Positions 9,394 through 17,927 of a stretch of DNA of 64,000 bases are shown piece after piece. The translations under genes and the position numbers were made by a program. A model generated the notes under the pieces. The model saw only the letters and a list, made by a program, of their open reading frames with translations. It was not told the origin of the DNA and searched no databases. Positions within the stretch are counted from its first letter, which is position 1. The number at the start of each line of letters is the position of its first letter. Source of the DNA: Saccharopolyspora shandongensis (GTDB lineage Bacteria > Actinomycetota > Actinomycetes > Mycobacteriales > Pseudonocardiaceae); NCBI RefSeq assembly GCF_900106995.1, contig NZ_FNOK01000045.1, forward strand, positions 1 through 64,000. The letters are read 5' to 3'.

Positions 9394-9927
9394 GTGGCGA
9401 CTGGGGCTGGCGAGACTGATCAGGGTAGGAATATGCCCACAGGAAGCGGTGGGGTTAATTCTGAGGAGGCCGAGAGGAGGCTTCAAGAGGAGTATCGGGA
9501 GAAGGTAAAGAAGTTTGACGAAATCGAAGATGACCTGAGGGCTGCTCGGACCTTTCAGAGAATTTTCACTCTTTGCTTAGCGGGTGCAATCGTCCTGGCT
9601 TTCTTGCTGGGATATACGGTTATCGTTGGCCTATGGCGGGCGCAGCCTGAATTTACCAGATGGGCTGGCCTGGTCATTGTTATCGGGCTATGGATAGCGA
9701 TGACCGTGATAATCTGGAAGAATCGAAAGAAAATAGTTGCGAAAGCAGGTGATCTTCGCAACGCACTCCAAGATCGCCAGACGGCGGCTGCTAACCTGCC
9801 TCTAGATTCGCCGTCTGCATTGCGAATCTACCGGGAGGCGTCGCTAGACCTCCCTTGTAACTGCCATGATCAAATGGCGGTTTCCTGGCGACGGGAACGC
9901 GCGGGAACGCGTGACAACCCGTCGTAA
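9394..9927 (+). CDS. Two-TM protein with N-terminal coiled coil
   Basis: A 177-aa frame starts at GTG 9394 (GAAGGGG upstream); an ATG at 9433 is an alternative. Residues about 24-52 (EEAERRLQEEYREKVKKFDE then IEDDLRAARTF) are predicted to form a charged coiled coil. Two hydrophobic helices follow: IFTLCLAGAIVLAFLLGYTV and AGLVIVIGLWIAMTVIIW. The tail is cytoplasmic and basic. The gene is visibly richer in A and T than its neighbours, which suggests a foreign origin. No family is recognised. It sits next to plasmid/AICE-type remnants, so a role in a mobile element is possible but unproven. Confidence 0.6.
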   Translation: MATGAGETDQGRNMPTGSGGVNSEEAERRLQEEYREKVKKFDEIEDDLRAARTFQRIFTLCLAGAIVLAFLLGYTVIVGLWRAQPEFTRWAGLVIVIGLWIAMTVIIWKNRKKIVAKAGDLRNALQDRQTAAANLPLDSPSALRIYREASLDLPCNCHDQMAVSWRRERAGTRDNPS

Positions 9928-10353
9928 CGAGGAGGAACAAGAGCCGCTGACCTGCAGGGATGCGCGAAACAGCTGGTCGGCCGCAGCGGGCCACTACCTT
10001 GACACGGTAGTGCTCACTCGTGACGTTTGTGCTGGTGACGGCATAGCGCTAGCGGGCATGGCTGTGGTGCGTTCGGTTGTCTGCCTCTGCCAGCCCAACC
10101 GGTCGACCGCTCCAGAAGCGGCCGGCGAGCCAAGGCGGTCGCGCGCCAGGTCTGTTCTTCGTGCTCCGCCTCTCGCTGATGGTGATGGGGTCTTCGCGAC
10201 GTTGGGTTCTTCAGGTAGCCGGTCATGGGAGCGTGGTGCTCGAAGATCAACGTGAGGAAGCCGTAGTTGGTGCCTTTTCAGCAGAGATCGTCTGCGGACG
10301 ATGGAATGCGGTGGGCTGCCTGAGGTGCGGCAGCCCACCGCGGGGCCCGGCTC
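9928..10353. other. No confident gene; possible small minus ORF
   Basis: The only coherent frame is a minus ORF at 10014-10250 starting MIFEHHAPMTGYLKNPTSRR and rich in His and Arg. It could be a small protein cotranscribed with the DUF2637 remnant upstream, but I do not recognise it. Confidence 0.3.
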
Positions 10354-10942
10354 TCACTGCGCTGGCTTCAACGACACCGCCCCGGGTTGGCGATGTTGCC
10401 GGACGTGGCGGGTCAAGGCGCGGGCGCGGCGCGAACCGATGCCAAGGCGTCGGCGGAGTGTGTCGGCCGAGATCGGACGGTGGTGCGAGTTCCAATGCTC
10501 GGCGTCGAGCTGACATGCCTGCTCGACCAACGGATCGTCTTCATTGCCATGCGATGTCTCCGGGCCTGCGTCTTCGCTGCAAGTGTGCTGACCAGGCATC
10601 TTGTTGACGGCCGTGCGCGGCGCTGGCACATCGTCCGGATCTGCCGGCCTTGCATCTCTTGATCGGGTCTCTTCAGCCTCGGCGCTGGTCTCGTTGGCAG
10701 TCTGGACCCGATGCCGCTTCAACGCCTGGTTCAACAGTTCGACCGACAGCAGCAACGCCAGCGGCGGGCAGGCCGCCACCGCGATCGCGAAGGCACTCAG
10801 CTCAGGAGCGGAAGCCACGTTCGCGCACAATATGACAGTTCAATTCCGAGGCTGAACGACAGCCACGCTTTCCACTGCCCGCCGTCGCGTCGGCTGTGGT
10901 CGTACTTCCATAGCTCGACCGTGGCCATTGTCAAGGCGAAGT
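10354..10942 (-). pseudogene. DUF2637/SpdB-like protein of an AICE or plasmid, frameshifted
   Basis: Two minus frames together give a DUF2637-type protein. The first reads MATVELWKYDHSRR then [15 protein letters not shown]. The second, after a one-base shift near 10825-10830, reads [20 protein letters not shown] then [16 protein letters not shown]. The hydrophobic helices match the membrane part of the SpdB family, used in intramycelial spreading of actinomycete conjugative elements. The tail ([20 protein letters not shown]) is a helix-turn-helix, common in this family. The N-terminus is missing and a group II intron 3' end abuts it, so the intron probably landed in this gene. Confidence 0.7.
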
Positions 10943-11242
10943 CGGCCCGGAGCGCCCTGCCGGTGTTTCCACCGGTGGGTTTCTCCGGGCCGCTTCCCGA
11001 ACCCGGCGTGCCTGTTACCAGGCACCGGGCTCTCCACACATCCCAGAGGGCGTTGGGTGTTCTCAGGCCGTGCTCGGCCAGGGCGAAGGGATCTTGGTTC
11101 CCCGGTAGGAGTAGTAACGGATCTTCACTCCTGCCGGGTTGAACAAGGTCATCTCGCCGGTGGCGGGCCACCATCCGTCGCAGGTGAATTGGCGGCGGAG
11201 TTCCTTCCAGTTGGTGCGCCGATGCTTGCGGCGAAGCCATAA
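10943..11242 (-). mobile_element. Group II intron 3' fragment with maturase tail
   Basis: The minus strand encodes the last ~58 residues of a group II intron reverse transcriptase/maturase (LWLRRKHRRTNWKELRRQFT, ending YYSYRGTKIPSPWPSTA), stopping at 11063. After it comes non-coding intron RNA sequence: GTGGAGAGCCCGGTGCCTGG, then CACGCCGGGTTCGGGAAGCG, then the ACCGGTGGAAACACCGG hairpin. These are typical of actinobacterial introns downstream of the ORF. The 5' intron domains and most of the RT are absent. The exact 3' splice point is not resolved; I place it near 10943. Confidence 0.8.
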
Positions 11243-12153
11243 CCTTGCGTCTCGTCTTTGGCCGCGTCGATGAAGGCCTGTGCCATGACTGACAGGGTCC
11301 GGCGGCTGTGCCAACCCACGCCGATGACGCGGGGGTGGATCCCGCTCAGGCGCCGCGCGTGTACGTCGGCCCGCTCGGGGAGAACGGCGAGTTGCGAAAC
11401 TACCGCAGCGGCGTAGCCGTGCGCTGCCAGGTCAAGCAGAGTGGCGTTGTGGTTGCTGCGGAAAACCACCCTGGACCTGTAACCGGGGCGTCCCGAGCGC
11501 GCCTCCAGGGTGTGCGGCGTCCGCAGGTGCGCATACGACATGAGCGGTAGGTCGGGGTAATCGTCCAGATTCACCGGGCCGTCCTCGCGGGCAAGTGGTG
11601 ACTGCTTTGACACCGCCAGCACATAGGGGTCCTCGATCAATGTCTCGGTGGCGAATGGTCCGTCTGGCATCGGGAAGACGACGAAGGTCAGATCCAGTTG
11701 GTCGGACTCGACCAGCTGAAGCAGATCGCCGTCATCAGGCAGTTCGGTCAGGACAACTTGTGCCTTCGGAAGTACGTCCCGCAGCTTCGCCAGGATCGGC
11801 GCGAGCAGACTCGATCCGACGCTCTCGAAGCAGCCGACCCGAAGAATCCCGGCGGCGCCCCTGGACAGCGCCCCAGCGTCCACCGCAACCCGCTGCATGG
11901 CGCCAGTGATCGTTTCTGCGTGCTGTAGCAAGAGCCGGCCCGCTGGCGTGAGTGTCACCGACTTGCCACCGGCTGAGCGCTCGAGGAGCTGGCTGCCGAT
12001 CAGTGACTCGAGCCGCTGGACGTGCTGGCTGACCGCCGACTGCGTGTACCCGAGTTGCGTCGCAGCCTCGGTGAACGAGCCGAAACGGGCTACATACGTC
12101 AAGGACACGAAGTGCCGAAGATCCAGCTTCATGTACGAGGGCAGAGCGTCCAT
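11149..12153 (-). CDS. LysR-family regulator, 3' end replaced
   Basis: A LysR-type regulator with the N-terminal winged helix at residues about 8-66 (HFVSLTYVARFGSFTEAATQ, LGYTQSAVSQHVQRLE) and a periplasmic-binding-like effector domain (ILRVGCFESVGSSLLAPILA). It is divergent from the oxygenase-lyase operon with 115 bp between starts, the usual layout for a LysR activator of that operon. Recognisable sequence ends near residue 304 (AFIDAAKDETQG), about the natural length of the family. The last ~30 codons overlap the group II intron tail in another frame, so the native stop was lost. Start at 12153; Met8 at 12132 is an alternative. It is probably still functional. Confidence 0.85.
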   Translation of the reverse strand: MDALPSYMKLDLRHFVSLTYVARFGSFTEAATQLGYTQSAVSQHVQRLESLIGSQLLERSAGGKSVTLTPAGRLLLQHAETITGAMQRVAVDAGALSRGAAGILRVGCFESVGSSLLAPILAKLRDVLPKAQVVLTELPDDGDLLQLVESDQLDLTFVVFPMPDGPFATETLIEDPYVLAVSKQSPLAREDGPVNLDDYPDLPLMSYAHLRTPHTLEARSGRPGYRSRVVFRSNHNATLLDLAAHGYAAAVVSQLAVLPERADVHARRLSGIHPRVIGVGWHSRRTLSVMAQAFIDAAKDETQGYGFAASIGAPTGRNSAANSPATDGGPPPAR

Positions 12154-12179
12154 GCCCCGACTCTCCCATAAGCAAGTCG

Positions 12180-12195
12180 AATATTTGTCAGTATT
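12180..12195. promoter_or_regulatory. Candidate LysR box between divergent genes
   Basis: AATATTTGTCAGTATT lies midway between the LysR start and the operon start. It has AATA..TATT arms and an ATA-N-TAT layout compatible with the T-N11-A rule. The arms are short, so this rests mainly on position and on being an AT-rich island. Confidence 0.35.
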
Positions 12196-12268
12196 TTTTG
12201 TCGCTGGATGTAATGGGAACCTTCGAGCAATGTGGTGCGCACAACACCATCTCCGAAGGAGTTACACC

Positions 12269-13078
12269 ATGACCACCACCAAGGTTACCCTCGGCGACGT
12301 CATCGATCTGGAGCGATACCCGATCGATCAGCTGAACAGCCGGAAGGGTCGCGCGCTGATCGACTTCTGTCACGCGTCGCTCGCCTTCGAAGGAGCATGC
12401 CAATTGGCTGGCTTCTTCCGTCCGGAAGCGGTCGATCGTCTGGTCGCGGAGGCCCAGGAGAAGCAGAGCGCGGCATACCGCACCGACGACACTCACAACG
12501 TCTACTTCGAGCAGGTGCCGTCAGAGAGCGCCGCCGACAACCCGGCCGCGGTCTTGCAGCACAGTTCTAAGCTGACGATTGCTTGGGACCTGGTCGGCGA
12601 AGACTCCCCGCTCCGGGTGGCCTACGAGTCTGACGAATTGACGACATTCCTGGGTCAGGCACTCGGGATGGAGACCTTCTACCGCTATGCAGATCCGCTC
12701 GGTGCCGCGTCTTTGATGATTTTCAACGAGGGCGACGAACTCGGCTGGCATTTCGACCGTTCACCCTTCGCGGTCACGGTCATGCTCCACCCAGTGGTTT
12801 TCGGCGGTGAGTACCAGTATTTCCACAACCTCCGCACGGCCGACAACCAGAACTCGTCCGGAGTGCTAGCTGCTCTTCGGGGCGAGCAGCCCGGGCGCAT
12901 CACTTTGGCCGGGGAGCCTGGCGCTCTGACCATGTTCCGTGGGCAACACTCGCTGCACCGCGTCACCCCGGTTGAAGGCGCCGAACCTCGCATCAACGCA
13001 GTCCTCTCCTACTCAGAGCGCCCCGGCGACAAGCTGAATGCCTTGACGCAACAGCTCTTCTACGGCCGCACGGCCTGA
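12269..13078 (+). CDS. 2OG-Fe(II) oxygenase, HxD type
   Basis: A 269-aa protein starting at ATG 12269 (GAAGGAG upstream). The double-stranded beta-helix core carries GWHFDRSPFAVTVML, giving metal ligands His161 and Asp163. The distal ligand is probably His230 in HSLHRVTPV, and Arg241 or a nearby Arg would bind 2-oxoglutarate. The overall pattern resembles the BesD/HalD amino-acid halogenase and hydroxylase group. Because the second ligand is Asp and not Gly, hydroxylation is expected, not halogenation. It is first in a four-gene operon with two lyase-fold proteins and a transporter. An amino acid or amine is a plausible substrate (inference). Confidence 0.8.
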   Translation: MTTTKVTLGDVIDLERYPIDQLNSRKGRALIDFCHASLAFEGACQLAGFFRPEAVDRLVAEAQEKQSAAYRTDDTHNVYFEQVPSESAADNPAAVLQHSSKLTIAWDLVGEDSPLRVAYESDELTTFLGQALGMETFYRYADPLGAASLMIFNEGDELGWHFDRSPFAVTVMLHPVVFGGEYQYFHNLRTADNQNSSGVLAALRGEQPGRITLAGEPGALTMFRGQHSLHRVTPVEGAEPRINAVLSYSERPGDKLNALTQQLFYGRTA

Positions 13079-13138
13079 CTTCGGGCCAGGCTTCGGGGCA
13101 GTGGTTCCAATGCGGAAGCTGGTGCTGAAGGAGATCTC

Positions 13139-14569
13139 GTGGTCACCCTTCTAGACGGCTCCTCACTCACGGTCGACGAACTGCTCCGGCTTGGCGTCCA
13201 GGAGCACCCCGAGATCACCATCGACGCGCAGGCCCGAGCCCGGGTGGCCGATTCTGCTGTCCTGGTCAACCAAGTGGTTCGACGTCGAGCGGTGTACGGC
13301 CGGACCACCGGTGTTGGTGCCAACCGCGACACCACAATTAGCGGCAACATCACCCACGACCTGCGGCTCCTGCGTAGTCACGCGACCAGCTCCGGGGAAG
13401 TGCTCGACCCGGTCACGACCCGGATGGCGATGATCGTGCGGCTCAACCAACTGCTGCACGGCGGCTCGGGAATGCACCCGGGCATTCTCGATGCTCTTGC
13501 CATCGCCATCCGGGAAAACCGGATCCCGGTGGTGCACGCCGCCGGTGCCATCGGCACCGGAGACCTGTCCGCGATGGCCGAGATCGCTCTCGGCCTGGCT
13601 GGCGAGACCACCCTCCGCGATGGCAGCCGAAGACCCTTGTGGAGGCCAACACCCGGTGATTCGTTACCGATCATTTCAACCAACGCGGTCACGATCGCCA
13701 GCACCTGTCAGGTACTCGGGCAACTCCGTCGCTGGATCACCCATCACACTGTGGCGGCCGGGCTCTCGTTCATCGCCGTTCGGGCGTCCGCGGAACCCTT
13801 GCAACCCTCGGTTCAGGAAGCCCGACCCCATCCTGGACAAGTCCGGGCGGCGGCCGAACTACGTACCCTCCTGAGCGGGATTGAGTTCCGGGCAGCACGT
13901 GTCCAGGACTCCTACGGGTTTCGCGCCTATCCGCAGGTGGCCGGCGCCCTGCTGGACAGCCTGGACGGCCTGGAGCGGGTACTCGTCACCGAGGCGAATG
14001 CAGCCGCGGAGAATCCACTGATCGACCTGGCCGCCCACGATGTCTTCCACAACGGCAACTTCCACGGGATATCGGTCGCCCTCGCCGTCGACCACGTCAA
14101 GCTCGCCCTCTCCTCACTAGCCCAGCTGTCGGTAGCCAGAGTCACCGACCTGTCATCGCCGGAGATGACGGGCCTGCCAGCCTTCCTCGCCGATGGCACT
14201 CCCGGCAGCAGCGGAATGATGCTGCTGGAGTACAACCAAGCCGCCGCACAGGCCGCCCTGCGGCAAAGCGCGCAACCGGCCACCCTGGGATCGGTCGTCA
14301 TCTCTCGAGGCACCGAGAACCACTCCAGCTTCTCGACCCAGGCCGCACGGCAACTACACCAGTGCCTGGAGTCGGCAACCGATGTGCTCGCCTGCGAACT
14401 CCTGGCCGCGATCCGAGCGCTCGACCTGCGCAACGAGCGACTCCCTGGCACCGGCCACCTGAGCGCCTATCTGCGGCGGATCGGCCGGGAACTCAACCAC
14501 GATCTCGCCGATCGATCACTCACCACCGACCTCGCCACGGTCCGCCACTTCCTGACCGCCGACCAATAG
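13139..14569 (+). CDS. Aromatic amino acid lyase-fold protein, altered MIO site
   Basis: A 476-aa member of the HAL/PAL/TAL family starting at GTG 13139, with AAGGAG just upstream. It keeps the catalytic tyrosine loop (VYGRTTGVG, Tyr53), GNFHGISVALAVDH, RVQDSYGFRAYPQVAG and the helical core. The MIO-forming segment, normally GSxGASGDL, reads GAIGTGDL at about 136-143. One residue is missing or Ala-Ser has become Gly-Thr. If Thr cyclises, a methylated MIO-like group could form; otherwise there is no electrophile. Classical ammonia elimination by the textbook mechanism is therefore not assured. It is cotranscribed with an oxygenase, a transporter and a second, more divergent lyase. Confidence 0.85.
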   Translation: MVTLLDGSSLTVDELLRLGVQEHPEITIDAQARARVADSAVLVNQVVRRRAVYGRTTGVGANRDTTISGNITHDLRLLRSHATSSGEVLDPVTTRMAMIVRLNQLLHGGSGMHPGILDALAIAIRENRIPVVHAAGAIGTGDLSAMAEIALGLAGETTLRDGSRRPLWRPTPGDSLPIISTNAVTIASTCQVLGQLRRWITHHTVAAGLSFIAVRASAEPLQPSVQEARPHPGQVRAAAELRTLLSGIEFRAARVQDSYGFRAYPQVAGALLDSLDGLERVLVTEANAAAENPLIDLAAHDVFHNGNFHGISVALAVDHVKLALSSLAQLSVARVTDLSSPEMTGLPAFLADGTPGSSGMMLLEYNQAAAQAALRQSAQPATLGSVVISRGTENHSSFSTQAARQLHQCLESATDVLACELLAAIRALDLRNERLPGTGHLSAYLRRIGRELNHDLADRSLTTDLATVRHFLTADQ

Positions 14570-14577
14570 GATCCCCG

Positions 14578-15903
14578 ATGAACCAGCCCACCCCAACGGA
14601 CGAAACGGGGACGGCCGAGGGCTCGATCGCCCTGGACCAAGTGCCCTTCGGACGATTCCACCTGAAAGTCACCGCCATGACCTTCGGAGCCAACTTCTCC
14701 GACGGTTACGCACTCGGAATCATCGGCAGCGCGCTCCCGCTGCTCACCGACCAATGGAACGTCAACGGGTTCTGGCAGGGAATGCTGGCCAGTTCCGCGC
14801 TGATCGGGCTGTTCTTCGGCTCGCTGATACTCGGGCCGATCGCCGACAAGATCGGCCGCCAACGCGTCTACGTGCTCAACTTCATCCTCATCGCCATCGC
14901 CTCACTGCTGCAGTTCTGGGCACCGAACGTAGAGACGATCTTCATCCTGCGATTGCTTATCGGGTTCGGCCTCGGCGCCGACTATGCCGTCGGGCCGACG
15001 CTGCTGTCAGAATTCGCGCCACGCAAATCCCGCGGCCTCATGCTCTCGTCCCTCACCGTGCTGTGGACGGTGGGCTATGTCATCGCCAACATCCTCGGCA
15101 CCTACGTGACCGTCGGGTCCGACACCTGGCGCTGGCTGCTCGCCTCCGGTTGCATCCCTGCCGCCATCGTGCTGGTCATCCGGATCGGCAGCCCGGAATC
15201 CCCAGGATGGCTGATGAGCAAAGGCCGTGCCGAGGAAGCCCGCGCCATCGTCACCAAATATCTGAAGGCCGAAAACGTCCGGATCCCCAAAACCCACACC
15301 GAGGACGCCGGTCAGTTCTCGGAACTGTTCAGCCCAGCACTGCGTAAGAACACCTGGTTCGGCATCTTGTTCTTCTCGGCACAGGTCCTGCCCTACTTCG
15401 CGATCTACACCTTCGTGTCGACGATTCTCGGGGCGATGAATGTGTCGAACGAAAACACCCAGAACGTGCTGATCAATTTATTCCTGCTCGTCGGCGGCGT
15501 CGTCGGCGTGTACTTCATCGACAAGATGCCGCGCCGCGGGTTCACCCTGTGGACCTTCGTGATCCTGGCAGGGTCACTGCTGGTGCTGGGCATCGTCGCA
15601 CATGCGAACCCGTGGCTGATGATGATCCCCTTCATCATCTACTCGTTCGTCATGTCGGGCGCCTCCAACATCACTCAGGTATATCCACCCGAGTTGTTTC
15701 CCACCAGGCTCCGCGGGACCGGTGTCGGCCTGCTCAACGCGACCAGCCGGATCAGCTCGGCCATCGGCACCTTCCTGCTCCCGATCAGCATCACCCATTG
15801 GGGCGTCAGCAACTCGATGTACTGGCTGGCCGCAGTGCTCGCCTTCGGTGCCGTGATCACCTACTTCTGGGCCCCGAACACCGAGTCCCAGAAACTCGTC
15901 TGA
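14578..15903 (+). CDS. MFS transporter of the lyase operon
   Basis: A 441-aa, 12-helix major facilitator starting at ATG 14578, 8 nt after the lyase stop, so translational coupling is likely. The loop 2-3 signature GPIADKIGRQRVYVL and a helix-4 region LIGFGLGADYAVGPTLLSEF place it near the aromatic-acid/metabolite:H+ symporters (AAHS/sugar-porter type). The loop 8-9 equivalent FIDKMPRRGF and the late PPELFPTRLRGTGVG motif are also present. It lies in the inner membrane and most likely imports the substrate of the two lyases and the oxygenase; export cannot be excluded. Confidence 0.85.
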   Translation: MNQPTPTDETGTAEGSIALDQVPFGRFHLKVTAMTFGANFSDGYALGIIGSALPLLTDQWNVNGFWQGMLASSALIGLFFGSLILGPIADKIGRQRVYVLNFILIAIASLLQFWAPNVETIFILRLLIGFGLGADYAVGPTLLSEFAPRKSRGLMLSSLTVLWTVGYVIANILGTYVTVGSDTWRWLLASGCIPAAIVLVIRIGSPESPGWLMSKGRAEEARAIVTKYLKAENVRIPKTHTEDAGQFSELFSPALRKNTWFGILFFSAQVLPYFAIYTFVSTILGAMNVSNENTQNVLINLFLLVGGVVGVYFIDKMPRRGFTLWTFVILAGSLLVLGIVAHANPWLMMIPFIIYSFVMSGASNITQVYPPELFPTRLRGTGVGLLNATSRISSAIGTFLLPISITHWGVSNSMYWLAAVLAFGAVITYFWAPNTESQKLV

Positions 15904-15949
15904 TTCCCCGTCGCTAACCTGAGCCACGTCGCTTCCGAGAGATACGTCC

Positions 15950-17440
15950 ATGATCAGTTCCGTCACACTCGGGTCCGCGCCGATCTCGTTCGAGGAGTTC
16001 GTCGCGGTCGCCCGCCACCACGCGACAGTGGAGTTCTCATCCGAATACCGAGAACGGGTCATCGGATCAGCGACTTTGATCGATCGTTTCCTCGCCGAGA
16101 ACCGACTCATCTACGGGGTGAATGCCGAACAGCTCCAGGAAAACATCGTGATGTCGCACGCGGTTTCCGTCGGGGAGCCGCTCTCCGAAGAACTTGTGCG
16201 CGCCATCCAGCTGATGACACTGATCAGTCTCGGCCAGGGCTTCTCCGGGACCCGTCTGGAGACTCTGGACCTGATCCGCGAGCTTTTAAACCGCCGCGTC
16301 ACGCCTGTCGCTCCTGGCAACGGATCGGTCGGGTATCTCGCCATCGAGGCGCATCTAGCTCTGGTGCTCATCGGCAGGGGCCGCGCCACCGTCGAAGGGC
16401 ACACCGTCGACGGTGCCGAAGCACTGCGACAGGCCGGACTCGCCCCGCGTCGGCTGCAGGCGAAGGAGGGCCTGACCCTTACCAACGGCTGCCACTCAGT
16501 CACCGGAATTTCAGTTCTGGCGGCCCACGACATCGCACACCAATCGCGCTTGGCTGACCTGCTCGCCGCGCTGGGTTACGAGGCGCTGAAGTGCACCACC
16601 CGATCCCTTGACCCGCGGCTACACGCTCTGCGCAAGCACCCCGAGCAAGCTGCCTGCGCGCGGAACCTGGAACGACTCCTAGACGGCAGCCAGATCGCTA
16701 AACGATTCCGGGACTACCGCGTTCAGGACCCGTACATGTTCCGAGCACTCGCGCAGACCCATGGCGCAGCGCGACGGTTCATCACTGACACCAGCAGGGT
16801 CCTCGCCGAGGCACTCGCGTCGGTCGGGGACAACCCCGTGCTGGTCCCCGACGGAGCCGGCGATGGTACCGCCATCATGGGCGGAAACTTCGACGGTACG
16901 TACATCGCCATGGCTGCTGACACGATCACCACAGACGCCGCGGTACTGGCGAAGGTCTCGGAACGGCGGACCGATCGGATGGTCAACAGTGCGTTCAGTG
17001 AGCTGCCAGCCTTCCTGGCGCCGACACCCGGCCTGAATAACGGCCTGATGATCCCGCAGTACACGGCTGCCGGGCTGCTGATGGAGATGCGCGCTGACTC
17101 TGCACCGGCTTCGGTCGACTCAGTACCAACCTCCGCCAACCAAGAGGACCCGGTCAGCAATGCCTATCTTGCCGCTCAGCAGTCCTATCGAGTAGCCGGC
17201 AAACTCCGCTACGTGCACGCGATCGAACTGCTCACCGCGACTCAGGCGCTCGATCTACTCGATGTCCCAGAACACAGTGCTCCGGCTGTACGGGCCATCC
17301 ACGACATGGTCCGGCAACGGGTTCCCTTCGCTGCCACCGACCGACTGTTCGGACTCGACATCGAAGCCACAGGCGAACTACTCAGAGGCGACGAGCTTCT
17401 CAACGCTGCCGAAGGCGTGGCTGGCCCGCTGGAGTTCTGA
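15950..17440 (+). CDS. Second lyase-fold protein without the MIO tripeptide
   Basis: A 496-aa HAL/PAL-family protein. Family landmarks are LIYGVN (Tyr55), LTNGCHSVTGISVLAAHD, RVQDPYMFRALAQTHGAARR, GDNPVLV and MGGNFDGTYIAMAADTI. Where the family has GSVGASGDLAPLAHLAL, this protein has GSVGYLAIEAHLAL (125-138). The three MIO residues Ala-Ser-Gly are precisely absent and the following Asp is Tyr. The loop after YGVN (normally TGFG plus ~15 residues) is also shortened, running directly into AEQLQENIVMSHAVSVG. The frame is intact over its whole length, so this looks selected, not decayed. It could be a partner subunit or a lyase with another mechanism. Confidence 0.85.
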   Translation: MISSVTLGSAPISFEEFVAVARHHATVEFSSEYRERVIGSATLIDRFLAENRLIYGVNAEQLQENIVMSHAVSVGEPLSEELVRAIQLMTLISLGQGFSGTRLETLDLIRELLNRRVTPVAPGNGSVGYLAIEAHLALVLIGRGRATVEGHTVDGAEALRQAGLAPRRLQAKEGLTLTNGCHSVTGISVLAAHDIAHQSRLADLLAALGYEALKCTTRSLDPRLHALRKHPEQAACARNLERLLDGSQIAKRFRDYRVQDPYMFRALAQTHGAARRFITDTSRVLAEALASVGDNPVLVPDGAGDGTAIMGGNFDGTYIAMAADTITTDAAVLAKVSERRTDRMVNSAFSELPAFLAPTPGLNNGLMIPQYTAAGLLMEMRADSAPASVDSVPTSANQEDPVSNAYLAAQQSYRVAGKLRYVHAIELLTATQALDLLDVPEHSAPAVRAIHDMVRQRVPFAATDRLFGLDIEATGELLRGDELLNAAEGVAGPLEF

Positions 17441-17444
17441 GCTC

Positions 17445-17875
17445 ATACGCCGACGCCGGACGCCGGCTCTTCGACCTTCACCTCAATTACGAGACCGCAG
17501 CCCCCTACCCGCTCGACGGTCGCGACGTGGAGCCCGTGGGCGATGAGTACGACTTCTTCGCGGTAGGGCGAGCGCAAGATGAGTTTCGGCAAGGCCACGC
17601 CCGAGCAGAAGGCCGCCGGGGAGAAGGTGGACCGGGCGACGGCCAACTACAACAACCGGATCACCTTGCGAGGCATCCCCGACCGAGCCCACCGCTACAC
17701 GCTCGGCTCTCGCTCGACTGTCGAGTGGATCACCGAGCGGTAGCCGAACGAGTGGTCAGGCGAACTTGGGAACCCTCGGTCCATCTTCGATCTCCTCGCC
17801 CGTGTCGTGACGGTCTCGGTGGAGACGATGGACATCGTCGACCAACTGCCGGCGCTTGAGGTCATCCCTGGCTGA
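17445..17875 (+). pseudogene. Type ISP restriction-modification enzyme, C-terminal remnant
   Basis: The plus strand reads RRLFDLHLNYETAAPYPLDG, then RMSFGKATPEQKAAGEK in a shifted frame, NNRITLRGIPDRAHRYTLGS with RSTVEWITER, a stop, and then PNEWSGELGNPRSIFDLLAR with VVTVSVETMDIVDQLP. This matches the target-recognition/C-terminal end of single-chain LlaGI-like restriction helicase-methylases (YRYMLGSRSAIEWIIERY pattern). The N-terminal nuclease, helicase and methylase are gone, and a segment after WITER is deleted. Confidence 0.7.
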
Positions 17876-17927
17876 ACTGGTCAGCTGCTGTGTCCTCGGG
17901 TACGTCGGTCTCGGCCTGCCGGTCGCC

